From: JAATGI01 sp036510675
GTDB lineage: Bacteria; Pseudomonadota; Alphaproteobacteria; ATCC43930; CGMCC-115725
DNA: 64,000 nucleotides
Reading direction: 5' to 3'
Assembly: GCA_036510675.1 (NCBI GenBank)
Contig: DATCDN010000138.1
Span: forward strand, 124,001 to 188,000
How positions within the stretch are numbered: position 1 is the stretch's first letter; the number at the start of each line of letters is the position of its first letter. Made by a program: the position numbers and the translations under genes. The notes beneath the pieces are model-generated. The model was not told the origin of the DNA and ran no database searches. It was given only the letters and a program-made list of their open reading frames with translations. Positions 25,318-33,563 of the stretch are shown piece after piece.

Positions 25318-26394
25318 ATGCTCGCCTACGCCATTCGCCGCATCCTGCTGATGATCCCGACCCTGTTCGCGATCATCGTCGTCAATTTCTTCATCATTCA
25401 AGCGGCACCGGGCGGGCCGGTCGATCAGATGATCGCGCAGCTCAAAGGGCGCGGCAACGTCACCGGGCGCGTCACCAGCGCCGGCGGCGAGCTCGCGCCC
25501 AATGCCTCGGCGCAAAGCCGCGCGTCGCGCGGCATCGACCCGGCACTGCTGGCGCGGCTCAACAAGCTCTATGGCTTCGACAAGCCGCCGCTCGAACGCT
25601 TCTGGATCATGATCAGGCACTATGTGACGTTCGATTTCGGCACCAGCTTCTACAGCGACCGGCGCGTGATCACCCTGCTCGTCGATAAATTGCCGGTGTC
25701 GCTGTCGCTGGGCCTGTGGACGACGCTGCTGGTCTATCTCATCTCGATCCCGCTCGGCATCGCCAAGGCGGTGCGCGATGGCTCGGCGTTCGATGTCTGG
25801 ACCAGCGCCGTGGTCATCGTCGGCTATGCGATTCCGGGCTTCCTGTTCGCGATCCTGCTGGTGGTGCTGTTCGCCGGCGGCAGCTATTTCCAATGGTTCC
25901 CACTGCGCGGCCTCGTCTCCGACGATTGGTCGGAGCTCGATCTGTTTCATCAGATACTCGATTATTTCTGGCACATCGCCTTGCCGGTCACGGCGCTGGT
26001 GATCGGCGGCTTCGCCAGCCTGACCATGCTGACCAAGAATTCCTTCCTCGAGGAAATCAACAAGCAATATGTCGTGACCGCGCGCGCCAAGGGGTTGAGC
26101 GAGCGGCGCGTGCTCTATGGCCATGTCTTCCGCAATGCGATGCTGCTGGTGATCGCGGGCTTTCCCGCCGCGTTCGTCGGCATCCTCTTTACCGGCGCCC
26201 TGCTGGTCGAGGTGATCTTCTCGCTCGACGGGCTGGGCCTGCTGGGCTTTCAGGCCGCGCTGGGCCGCGACTACCCGGTCATGTTCGGCACGCTCTACAT
26301 CTATACGCTGGTCGGGCTGGTGATGAAGCTGATCAGCGATCTGACCTACATGCTGGTCGATCCGCGCATCGATTTCGCGACCCGCAACACATGA
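25318..26394 (+). CDS. yejB: Peptide ABC transporter permease YejB
   Basis: A 358-residue permease with about six transmembrane helices. It begins MLAYAIRRILLMIPTLFAI, as YejB does, and has the EAA-type loop VTARAKGLSERRVLYGHVFRNA (about 260-281). A long periplasmic loop follows helix 1, also a YejB trait. It pairs with YejE in the inner membrane. Start is 14 bases after yejA; its stop overlaps the yejE start as ATGA. Confidence 0.93.
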   Translation: MLAYAIRRILLMIPTLFAIIVVNFFIIQAAPGGPVDQMIAQLKGRGNVTGRVTSAGGELAPNASAQSRASRGIDPALLARLNKLYGFDKPPLERFWIMIRHYVTFDFGTSFYSDRRVITLLVDKLPVSLSLGLWTTLLVYLISIPLGIAKAVRDGSAFDVWTSAVVIVGYAIPGFLFAILLVVLFAGGSYFQWFPLRGLVSDDWSELDLFHQILDYFWHIALPVTALVIGGFASLTMLTKNSFLEEINKQYVVTARAKGLSERRVLYGHVFRNAMLLVIAGFPAAFVGILFTGALLVEVIFSLDGLGLLGFQAALGRDYPVMFGTLYIYTLVGLVMKLISDLTYMLVDPRIDFATRNT

Positions 26395-27422
26395 TGGGGC
26401 GGCCGCTTACGCCGCTGATGCGGCGGCGCCTCGCCAATTTCCGCGCCAACAGCCGCGGCTATTGGTCGATGTGGTTTTTCCTGGTGCTGTTCGTCGCCAG
26501 CCTGTTCGCCGAATTCATCGCCAACGACCGGCCGCTGATCGTGTCCTATGACGGGCATTTCATGTTCCCGATCATTCGCGATTACACCGAGACCGAGCTG
26601 GGCGGCGACCTGCCGATCGACGCCGATTTTCGCGATCCCGAAGTGGCGGCGCGCATCGAGGCGAAGGGCTGGATGCTGTGGCCGCTGATCCCGTTCGATT
26701 ATCGCGCCATCAATTTCCACCTGCCTTCGCCCGCGCCGTCGCCGCCCAGCGCCGTCAACTGGCTGGGGACCGACGATCAGGGCCGCGATGTGTTCGCGCG
26801 CCTCATCTATGGCTTCCGCATTTCGGTGCTGTTCGGCCTGGTGCTGACGGTGCTGAGCTCGATCATCGGAGTCGCGGCCGGCGCAATCCAGGGCTATTAC
26901 GGCGGCCTGACCGACCTCGCGGCACAGCGGTTCCTCGAAATCTGGTCGGGCCTGCCGGTGCTCTATCTGCTGATCATCCTCTCCAGCATCATCCAGCCAA
27001 ATTTCTGGTGGCTCCTGGGCATTATGCTGCTGTTCTCGTGGATGTCGCTGGTCGATCTGGTGCGCGCCGAATTTCTGCGCGCGCGCAATTTCGACTATGT
27101 CCGCGCCGCCAAGGCGCTCGGCGTGTCGAACCCGGTGATCATCTGGCGCCATGTTTTGCCCAACGCGATGGTGGCGACGCTGACCTTCCTGCCGTTCATC
27201 CTCAATGGCTCGATCACGACGCTGACCTCGCTCGATTTCCTTGGCTTCGGCTTGCCGCCCGGCTCGCCGTCGCTGGGCGAATTGCTGTCCGAGGGCAAGA
27301 GCAACCTGCAAGCGCCATGGCTGGGCCTGACCGCGTTCTTCACGCTCGGCCTGATGCTGAGCCTCTTGATCTTCATCGGCGAAGCGGTGCGCGACGCCTT
27401 CGATCCGCGGAAGATGGGATAG
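26391..27422 (+). CDS. yejE: Peptide ABC transporter permease YejE
   Basis: A 343-residue permease. Early residues RLANFRANSRGYWSMWFFL lead into helix 1, followed by a large periplasmic loop with GTDDQGRDVFARLIYGFRIS (about 126-145). The EAA loop is VRAAKALGVSNPVIIWRHVLPNA (about 237-259). It ends FDPRKMG. It forms the channel with YejB. The left heptamer array begins 5 bases after its stop, so the operon was probably contiguous before that element arrived. Confidence 0.93.
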   Translation: MMGRPLTPLMRRRLANFRANSRGYWSMWFFLVLFVASLFAEFIANDRPLIVSYDGHFMFPIIRDYTETELGGDLPIDADFRDPEVAARIEAKGWMLWPLIPFDYRAINFHLPSPAPSPPSAVNWLGTDDQGRDVFARLIYGFRISVLFGLVLTVLSSIIGVAAGAIQGYYGGLTDLAAQRFLEIWSGLPVLYLLIILSSIIQPNFWWLLGIMLLFSWMSLVDLVRAEFLRARNFDYVRAAKALGVSNPVIIWRHVLPNAMVATLTFLPFILNGSITTLTSLDFLGFGLPPGSPSLGELLSEGKSNLQAPWLGLTAFFTLGLMLSLLIFIGEAVRDAFDPRKMG

Positions 27423-27427
27423 GGTAA

Positions 27428-27455
27428 TTGTCAGTCTTCAGTTGTCAGTTTTCAG
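27428..27455. repeat. Left heptamer array of the four-helix-bundle element
   Basis: Four tandem units: TTGTCAG, TCTTCAG, TTGTCAG, TTTTCAG, consensus TYNTCAG. They end two bases before the AGGAG ribosome-binding site of the small gene. The right arm (27814-27841) is inverted relative to it, as in the gene-less array at 12818. Confidence 0.92.
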
Positions 27456-27464
27456 TCAGGAGAA

Positions 27465-27824
27465 ATGCAGAATTTCCGCGACCTCAAGGTTTGGAGCAAG
27501 GCTCATGCGGTTGTGATTGCCGTGTACGCCGCGACCGAGCCGTTTCCAGCGGCGGAGCGTTTTGGCCTCACAAGCCAGATGCGTCGGGCCGCTTCCTCGA
27601 TTCCGGCGAATATCGCCGAGGGATGCGGCCGTTCGAGCAATGCCGATTTGGCGCGCTTTCTCCATATCGCATTGGGATCGGCAAGCGAGCTCGACTACTT
27701 TTTACTGCTCGCCCGCGATCTGAAATTCTTAAAGCCTCCAATTCACGACGATCTCCGCGCCAATGTTCAAGAGGTCAAACGAATGCTCGGCGGCCTGATC
27801 GGTCGCGTCAGAACTGATGACTGA
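27465..27824 (+). CDS. Four-helix-bundle protein (23S rRNA-intervening-sequence type)
   Basis: A 119-residue helical protein: FRDLKVWSKAHAVVIAVY, FGLTSQMRRAASSIPANIAEG, GSASELDYFLLLARDL and VKRMLGGLIG. This is the four-helix-bundle family that includes proteins encoded in 23S rRNA intervening sequences and Avd-like accessory proteins. No biochemical function is established for free-standing members. It lies between yejE and yejF and is flanked by inverted heptamer arrays. Its stop codon TGA (27822-27824) is inside the right array. Its GC content is lower than its neighbours' by eye, which suggests transfer. Confidence 0.9.
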   Translation: MQNFRDLKVWSKAHAVVIAVYAATEPFPAAERFGLTSQMRRAASSIPANIAEGCGRSSNADLARFLHIALGSASELDYFLLLARDLKFLKPPIHDDLRANVQEVKRMLGGLIGRVRTDD

Positions 27825-27841
27825 AAACTGATGACTGAAAA
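27814..27841. repeat. Right heptamer array of the four-helix-bundle element
   Basis: Units CTGATGA, CTGAAAA, CTGATGA, CTGAAAA, which are the complement of TCATCAG and TTTTCAG. It is inverted relative to the left array and defines an element of 414 bases (27428-27841). It contains both the stop codon of the small gene and the start codon of yejF (27831). Confidence 0.92.
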
Positions 27842-29441
27842 CTTATTGTCCGTCTCCCACCTCTCGGTCGCGTTCCGATCCGGTGACTCGATTGTCGCCG
27901 CCGTAAAGGACGTCTCGTTCGACATCGCCAAGGGCGAGACGGTCGCGCTGGTCGGCGAATCCGGGTCGGGGAAATCCGTGACGGCGCTATCGATTCTGCA
28001 ACTCCTGCCCTATCCCGCCGCCAGCCACGGGCCGGGCAGCAGCATCAAGTTCGAGGGGCGCGAGCTGGTCGGCGCGCCCGCCAAGACACTGCGCGCGGTG
28101 CGCGGCAACCGCGTCGCGATGGTGTTTCAGGAGCCGATGACCTCGCTGAACCCACTGCACACCATCCGCAAGCAGATCACCGAGACCCTGTTCCTGCACA
28201 AGCATCTGGGCCGCGCCGCGGCGACGGCGCGCGCCATCGAATTGCTGAAGCTGGTCGGGTTGAGCGAGGCGGAAAAGCGGCTCGACGCCTATCCCCATCA
28301 ATTGTCGGGCGGGCAGCGCCAGCGCGTGATGATCGCGATGGCGCTCGCCAACGAGCCGGCTCTGTTCATCGCCGACGAGCCGACCACCGCGCTCGACGTC
28401 ACCATCCAGGCGCAACTCCTGAAATTGCTCAAGGAATTGCAGGCGCGCTTCGGCATGGCGATGCTGATGATCACCCACGATCTGACCATCGTGCGCAAGG
28501 TGGCGGACCGGGTGATGGTGATGACGCAAGGCGAGATCGTCGAGCGCGGCACCGTCGCCGAGATCTTCGCCCGGCCCCAGCATCCCTATACCAAGCGGCT
28601 GCTCGCCGCCGAGCCCAAGGGCGAGCCGGTGTCGATCGAACCGCCGCCGCCGGTGGTGCTGGAGACCAAGAATCTGCGGGTGTGGTTCCCGATCCGCGCC
28701 GGCCTGTTCCGCCGTACCGTCGGCTACATCAAGGCGGTGGACGGCGTCGATGCGGTGGTGCGGCAGGGCGAGACGCTGGGCATTGTCGGCGAGTCCGGGT
28801 CCGGCAAGACGACGCTGGCGCTGGCGCTGTTGCGGCTCACCCGGAGCGAGGGCGATATCATCTATGCCGGCCGGCCGATCGATGGCATTTCGGAGCGCGC
28901 GATGCGCCCCTTACGCCGCGAATTGCAGATTGTGTTCCAGGACCCGTTCGCCAGCCTGTCGCCGCGCCTCTCGATCGCGCAGATCGTCGAGGAAGGGCTG
29001 ACGGTGCATCGCATCGGCGCCAATCGCGACGAACGCCGCGTGCTGATTCGCGACGTGCTGCAAGAGGTCGGGCTCGATCCCGCGGCCGCCGACCGCTATC
29101 CGCATGAATTTTCCGGCGGCCAGCGCCAGCGCGTCGCCATCGCCCGCGCCCTGGTGCTGAAGCCGCGCCTCGTCATGCTGGACGAGCCGACCTCGGCGCT
29201 CGATGTCTCGATCCAGGCGCAGATCGTCGATCTGTTGCGCGATCTTCAGCGGCGGCATGGCCTCGCCTATCTCTTCATCAGCCACGATCTGCGCGTGGTG
29301 CGCGCGCTGGCGCACGATCTGATCGTGATGAAGGACGGCAAGGTGGTCGAGGCCGGGCCGGCGAAGGAGATTTTCGCGGCGCCGAAAGAACCTTACACCC
29401 GCGCGCTCATGGCCGCCGCTTTCGACCTTGCCGTGGCTTAG
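27831..29441 (+). CDS. yejF: Peptide ABC transporter dual ATPase YejF
   Basis: A 536-residue protein with two fused ATPase domains. First: Walker A GESGSGKS (about 42-49), signature LSGGQRQR, Walker B LFIADEPTTALDV. Second: GESGSGKTT (about 321-329), FSGGQRQRVAIARAL, LVMLDEPTSALDV. It energises YejBE. The apparent start, ATGACTGAAAAC, lies inside the right heptamer array, so the first four residues (MTEN) come from the repeat. Conserved sequence begins at LLSVSHLSVAF. It is 3-prime convergent with the next gene and overlaps it by 35 bases. Confidence 0.93.
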   Translation: MTENLLSVSHLSVAFRSGDSIVAAVKDVSFDIAKGETVALVGESGSGKSVTALSILQLLPYPAASHGPGSSIKFEGRELVGAPAKTLRAVRGNRVAMVFQEPMTSLNPLHTIRKQITETLFLHKHLGRAAATARAIELLKLVGLSEAEKRLDAYPHQLSGGQRQRVMIAMALANEPALFIADEPTTALDVTIQAQLLKLLKELQARFGMAMLMITHDLTIVRKVADRVMVMTQGEIVERGTVAEIFARPQHPYTKRLLAAEPKGEPVSIEPPPPVVLETKNLRVWFPIRAGLFRRTVGYIKAVDGVDAVVRQGETLGIVGESGSGKTTLALALLRLTRSEGDIIYAGRPIDGISERAMRPLRRELQIVFQDPFASLSPRLSIAQIVEEGLTVHRIGANRDERRVLIRDVLQEVGLDPAAADRYPHEFSGGQRQRVAIARALVLKPRLVMLDEPTSALDVSIQAQIVDLLRDLQRRHGLAYLFISHDLRVVRALAHDLIVMKDGKVVEAGPAKEIFAAPKEPYTRALMAAAFDLAVA

Positions 29442-29775
29442 GCGCGCGCTCGCGCCGCCGCCAGCCGCGCGCGACATGGGCCTTCAGCACCAGCTCGCGG
29501 CCGTAGAATCCCAGCCATAATTGCAGGGCGAAGAACACCGCCGCCATCGCCGCCTGCCCACCCAGGCTCCAATTGCGCGGCAGCAGCCAGACCAGCCCCA
29601 GATCGACCACCCACAGCGCCACGAAAATCGCGCCCCAGCGCGGCAGGCGCTGAACGAACAGCGGAATCCCAAGCACGCCCGAGAACAGGAACAGAATCCA
29701 GTCGAACCCGTCGCGGAACGGCTTCACCGCGCCGGTCTTCGGGTTCTCCAGCAGCAGCTCGCGGACCTGGCTCAC
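29407..29775 (-). CDS. Small membrane protein
   Basis: A 122-residue protein with three hydrophobic segments (about 26-46, 48-65 and 75-92) between NPKTGAVKPFRDGFDW and a basic tail WRRRERAPKPRQGRKRRP. The opening resembles DUF2628-type small membrane proteins, but I am not sure. It starts at GTG, 18 bases after the aminopeptidase stop, with a weak ribosome-binding site. No in-frame ATG was found as an alternative. Its tail overlaps the end of yejF on the other strand. Confidence 0.6.
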   Translation of the reverse strand: MSQVRELLLENPKTGAVKPFRDGFDWILFLFSGVLGIPLFVQRLPRWGAIFVALWVVDLGLVWLLPRNWSLGGQAAMAAVFFALQLWLGFYGRELVLKAHVARGWRRRERAPKPRQGRKRRP

Positions 29776-29793
29776 GGTTGGCTCATCGACGAG

Positions 29794-31167
29794 TCACTGG
29801 CCGAACCGCTCCGCGATCAGGGCATAGGCGGCGCGCAGGGCCAGCGCTTCGCCGCCCTCCGGCCGGCCGGGGCGCGATTTCTGGTTCCACGCGAAGGTAT
29901 CGACATGCGCCCAGCGCGTGCCGGGCGAGACGAATTCCTGGAGGTACAGCGCCGCCTGGATCGCGCCGGCGAAACCCGATTCCGAGACATTGTTGAGATC
30001 GGCGATCGGGCTTTTATACATGTCGCGATAGCCGGCCCACAGCGGCAGGCGCCATAAGGGATCGGCCTGCCCAGTGCCGGCGCGCAGGAAATCGGCGGCA
30101 AGGCTATCGTCATTGGCGAACAGCGCCGGCAGGTCGGGCCCCAGCGCCACCCGCGCCGCACCGGTCAGCGTGGCAAAATCCAGCAGCAGCGCCGGGTTCT
30201 CGCCATCCGCCTCGGCCAGCGCGTCGCACAGGATCAGCCGGCCCTCGGCATCGGTATTGCCGATCTCGACGGTCAGGCCCTTGCGCGTCTTGACGATGTC
30301 GAGCGGCCGCATCGCATCGGCGGAGACGGAATTCTCCACCGCCGGGATCAGCACCCGCAGCCGCACCGGCAGGCCAGCCGCCATGATCGCGTGCGCCAGG
30401 CCCAGCATGGTCGCGGCGCCGCCCATGTCTTTCTTCATCAGCCGCATGCCGCCACCGGGCTTGAGATCGAGCCCGCCCGTGTCGAAACACACGCCTTTCC
30501 CGACCAGCGTCACTTTCGGCGCGCCCGGATCGCCCCAAGTCAGATCGACGAGGCGCGGCGCCCGCGCCGCCGTGCTGGCCCGCCCGACCATGTGGATGGT
30601 CGGGTAATTCTGCTCCAGCAGCGCGGCGCCGACGATCAGCCGGCAATCGGCGCCGTGGCGGCCTGCCAGCGTTTCGGCGGCGGCGGCAAGCTCGGCCGGC
30701 CCCATATCCTCGGCCGGGGTGTTGATGAGATCACGCGCCAGGAAGATCCCCTCGGCCAGGCGCTCCACCAGGCCACGATCCGCCGCGCCCGGCCAGACCA
30801 GCTTGGCCCAGCCCTTCTTGCGCGCCTTATAGCGGGTGAAGCGATAGCCGCCGAGCGCCCAGCCCAGCGCCAGCGCGGTCGCGGCGTCGGGCGCGACATC
30901 GAGCGCGTAGCCGCGCTCCGGCAAGGTGTCGGGCAGGCTCGCCAGCGCCCACAGCGGCTCCGCCGGGCGCCACCCCACCAGCACCCGCGTCAGCCCGCCT
31001 TCGGCATCGGGCAGCAGGGCGACCTGGCCCGGCTCGGCCGTGAAGCCGGTGGTTTCGGTCCAGCGCCGCGCCGGGGCATCGAGCCCGCCGAGACAGGCCG
31101 GAAGTTCGCCGGCGGCGACCGGGGTTACCGGAACCGCGCCGGCCGCATCGCTGATAAAGGGCAACAA
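29794..31167 (-). CDS. M17 leucyl aminopeptidase family protein
   Basis: A 457-residue dinuclear zinc peptidase that removes N-terminal residues in the cytosol. It has VGKGVCFDTGGLDLKPGGGM (about 223-242), KKDMGGAATMLG and NTDAEGRLILCDALAEAD (about 303-320), the M17 metal and catalytic segments. Length fits the PepA/PepB group. No in-frame ATG precedes the conserved region. The start is TTG at 31167, six bases after GGGGAG, which supports it. It would finish peptides delivered by the neighbouring Yej importer, a contextual inference. Confidence 0.9.
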   Translation of the reverse strand: MLPFISDAAGAVPVTPVAAGELPACLGGLDAPARRWTETTGFTAEPGQVALLPDAEGGLTRVLVGWRPAEPLWALASLPDTLPERGYALDVAPDAATALALGWALGGYRFTRYKARKKGWAKLVWPGAADRGLVERLAEGIFLARDLINTPAEDMGPAELAAAAETLAGRHGADCRLIVGAALLEQNYPTIHMVGRASTAARAPRLVDLTWGDPGAPKVTLVGKGVCFDTGGLDLKPGGGMRLMKKDMGGAATMLGLAHAIMAAGLPVRLRVLIPAVENSVSADAMRPLDIVKTRKGLTVEIGNTDAEGRLILCDALAEADGENPALLLDFATLTGAARVALGPDLPALFANDDSLAADFLRAGTGQADPLWRLPLWAGYRDMYKSPIADLNNVSESGFAGAIQAALYLQEFVSPGTRWAHVDTFAWNQKSRPGRPEGGEALALRAAYALIAERFGQ

Positions 31168-31241
31168 GGGCTTCTCCCCATCCTATTCTTCTGATATTGC
31201 GCCGCCGCGCGGCAATCGCCACAGTGGCGCCAGGATAACCG

Positions 31242-31913
31242 ATGCCGGACTTCATCATCTATATCGGGAATAGAGTCTATTCCTCCTGGTCGCTGCGCGG
31301 CTGGCTGCCGCTGAAGCAGCTCGGCGTGCCGTTCGAGGAAGTGATGATCCCGCTCTATGACGAGGGCAGCAAGGACGCGATCCTGCGGCAATCGCCCTCC
31401 GGCAAGGTGCCGGCCCTGCACCATAAGGGGCGCATGGTATGGGAATCCCTGGCCATCGGCGAGTATCTGGCCGAGGAATTTCCCGCGGCCCGGCTCTGGC
31501 CCGAGGAGGCCGGCGCGCGGGCGCTGGCGCGCGCGGTGAGCGCCGAGATGCATGCCGGCTTCGCCAATCTGCGGGTCGAGCTGTCGATGAATTTGCGCCG
31601 CATCATTCCCGGCCGCCGCTTCTCGCCCGATGCGCTGGCGCAGATCGCGCGCGTGCAGGCCATCTGGCGCGACTGTCGCGCGCGCCACGGCGCCGGCGGG
31701 CCGTTCCTGTTCGGTCACTTCACCATCGCCGATGCGATGTACGCGCCGGTGGTGACGCGGTTCCGCACCTACGGGATCGAACTCGATCCGATGTGCGAGA
31801 CCTATGCCGAGGCGATCTGGGAATTGCCGGCGATGATCGCCTGGTGCGAGGCGGCGGCCAAGGAAACCATCGTGATCGACAAATTCGAATACGAGCCGGG
31901 CGGCTCGATATGA
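31242..31913 (+). CDS. Glutathione S-transferase family protein
   Basis: A 223-residue GST-like protein. The N-terminal thioredoxin fold has IGNRVYSSWSLRGWLPLKQL (about 8-27) with Ser14/15 as candidate catalytic residues, and SGKVPALHHKGRMVWESLAI, the glutathione-binding part with Glu-Ser. The helical C-terminal domain follows, including FLFGHFTIADAMYAPV. The substrate is unknown. It is 35 bases upstream of malate synthase and divergent from the aminopeptidase. Confidence 0.85.
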   Translation: MPDFIIYIGNRVYSSWSLRGWLPLKQLGVPFEEVMIPLYDEGSKDAILRQSPSGKVPALHHKGRMVWESLAIGEYLAEEFPAARLWPEEAGARALARAVSAEMHAGFANLRVELSMNLRRIIPGRRFSPDALAQIARVQAIWRDCRARHGAGGPFLFGHFTIADAMYAPVVTRFRTYGIELDPMCETYAEAIWELPAMIAWCEAAAKETIVIDKFEYEPGGSI

Positions 31914-31948
31914 GGACGCACTCTATTTATCCCAGCGTGGAGGCTGAC

Positions 31949-33559
31949 ATGGCCCAAATCACTTTGCCGCAAGGCGTGGAACTCAAGGGGCCGATGAAAC
32001 CCGGCTTCGAGCGTGTCGTCACCCCCGAGGCAATCGCTTTCATCGTCGAGCTGGAGCGCACATTCGGCGCGGAACGCAAGCGCCTCTTGGCGCGGCGGCA
32101 GGAGGTTCAGGCCAAGCTCGATGCCGGCTGGAAGCCCGATTTCCTGGCGGAGACCAAGGCGATCCGCGATGCCGACTGGACCGTGGCGCCGCTGCCCAAG
32201 GATCTGCTCGACCGCCGCGTCGAGATCACCGGCCCGACCGACCGCAAGATGGTGATCAACGCGCTCAACTCCGGCTCGTCCGTGTTCATGGCGGATTTCG
32301 AGGATGCCAACACGCCGAGCTGGACCAATCTGATCGAGGGCCAGCTCAATTTGATGGATGCGGTGCGGCGCGACATCTCGTTCGATGATCCATCGAACAA
32401 GAAACACTATCAGCTCAACCCGCGCACCGCCGTCCTGCTGGTGCGGCCGCGCGGCTGGCATTTGCCGGAGGCGCATGTCATCGTCGACGGCCAGCCGATG
32501 TCGGGCAGCCTCTTTGATTTCGGCCTCTATTTCTTCCACAATGTGAAGGAATTGATGGCGCGCAACACCGGCCCCTATTTCTATCTGCCCAAGATGGAAT
32601 CGCATCTCGAGGCGCGGCTGTGGAACGAGGTGTTCGTCCACGCCCAGGCCAGGCTCGGCGTGCCCAAGGGCACCATCAAGGCGACCGTGCTGATCGAGAC
32701 CATTCTCGCCGCGTTCGAGATGGACGAGATTCTCTATGAGCTGCGCGATCATTCCGCCGGCCTCAATTGCGGGCGCTGGGACTATATCTTCAGCACCATC
32801 AAGAAATTCGCCGAGGACCCGGCACGTGTGATGCCGGATCGCGGCCAGGTCACGATGACCGCGCACTTCATGCGCTCCTACAGCCAGCACCTGATCAAGA
32901 TCTGTCACCGCCGCAATGTGCATGCGATGGGCGGCATGGCGGCGCAAATCCCAATCCGCAACGATCCCGCCGCCAACGAGGCGGCGATGGAGAAGGTGCG
33001 CGCCGACAAACTGCGCGAGGCCGGCGACGGGCATGACGGCACCTGGGTCGCGCATCCGGGCCTGGTGCCGATCGCCAAGGAAATTTTCGACAAGCAGATG
33101 CCGGAGGCGAACCAGATCGCGCGCAAGCGCCAGGATGTCCACGTCACCGCCGACGATCTGCTGCGCGTGCCGGAGGGCACCATCACCGAGGCCGGGCTGC
33201 GCCAGAATCTCAATGTCGGCATCGGCTATCTCGAGGCGTGGCTGCGCGGCATCGGCTGCGTGCCGCTTTATAATCTGATGGAGGACGCCGCCACGTCGGA
33301 GATCAGCCGCGCCCAGGTCTGGCAATGGATTCGCCACCAGGCGAAAATGACCGACGGGCGCACCGTCGATCTGGCGACGTGCAAGACGATCATCGACGAG
33401 GAATTGGCGAAGCTCAAGGCGCTGGCGGGCGACGAGGCGTTCGACAAGGGGCGCTATGGCGATGCCGCCAAGATGTTCACCGATTTGCTGGCGGCGCCGA
33501 AATTCCCCGACTTCCTCACTTTGCCCGCTTATGAGGAGATCGTGGCGGAAGGCGCGTGA
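31949..33559 (+). CDS. aceB: Malate synthase A
   Basis: A 536-residue enzyme condensing glyoxylate and acetyl-CoA into malate, second step of the glyoxylate bypass. Visible: MADFEDANTPSWTNLIEGQ (about 112-130), VRPRGWHLPEAHV, KATVLIETILAAFEMDEILYEL (about 249-270), GRWDYIFS, and the C-terminal catalytic-loop MEDAATSEISRAQVWQW (about 446-462). Length is that of the A isoform, not the 700-residue G form. GTGGAGG precedes the ATG. No isocitrate lyase is in the window. Confidence 0.95.
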   Translation: MAQITLPQGVELKGPMKPGFERVVTPEAIAFIVELERTFGAERKRLLARRQEVQAKLDAGWKPDFLAETKAIRDADWTVAPLPKDLLDRRVEITGPTDRKMVINALNSGSSVFMADFEDANTPSWTNLIEGQLNLMDAVRRDISFDDPSNKKHYQLNPRTAVLLVRPRGWHLPEAHVIVDGQPMSGSLFDFGLYFFHNVKELMARNTGPYFYLPKMESHLEARLWNEVFVHAQARLGVPKGTIKATVLIETILAAFEMDEILYELRDHSAGLNCGRWDYIFSTIKKFAEDPARVMPDRGQVTMTAHFMRSYSQHLIKICHRRNVHAMGGMAAQIPIRNDPAANEAAMEKVRADKLREAGDGHDGTWVAHPGLVPIAKEIFDKQMPEANQIARKRQDVHVTADDLLRVPEGTITEAGLRQNLNVGIGYLEAWLRGIGCVPLYNLMEDAATSEISRAQVWQWIRHQAKMTDGRTVDLATCKTIIDEELAKLKALAGDEAFDKGRYGDAAKMFTDLLAAPKFPDFLTLPAYEEIVAEGA

Positions 33560-33563
33560 CCCT

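Noticed and set aside
27814..27841. Ordinary transcription terminator of the small gene
   Set aside because: The repeat has no stem within itself, no T-run, and its complementary arm lies 360 bases upstream, so it is an element end.
31802..33337. Minus-strand open frame opposite malate synthase
   Set aside because: Antisense to an unmistakable enzyme; composition is that of a shadow frame.
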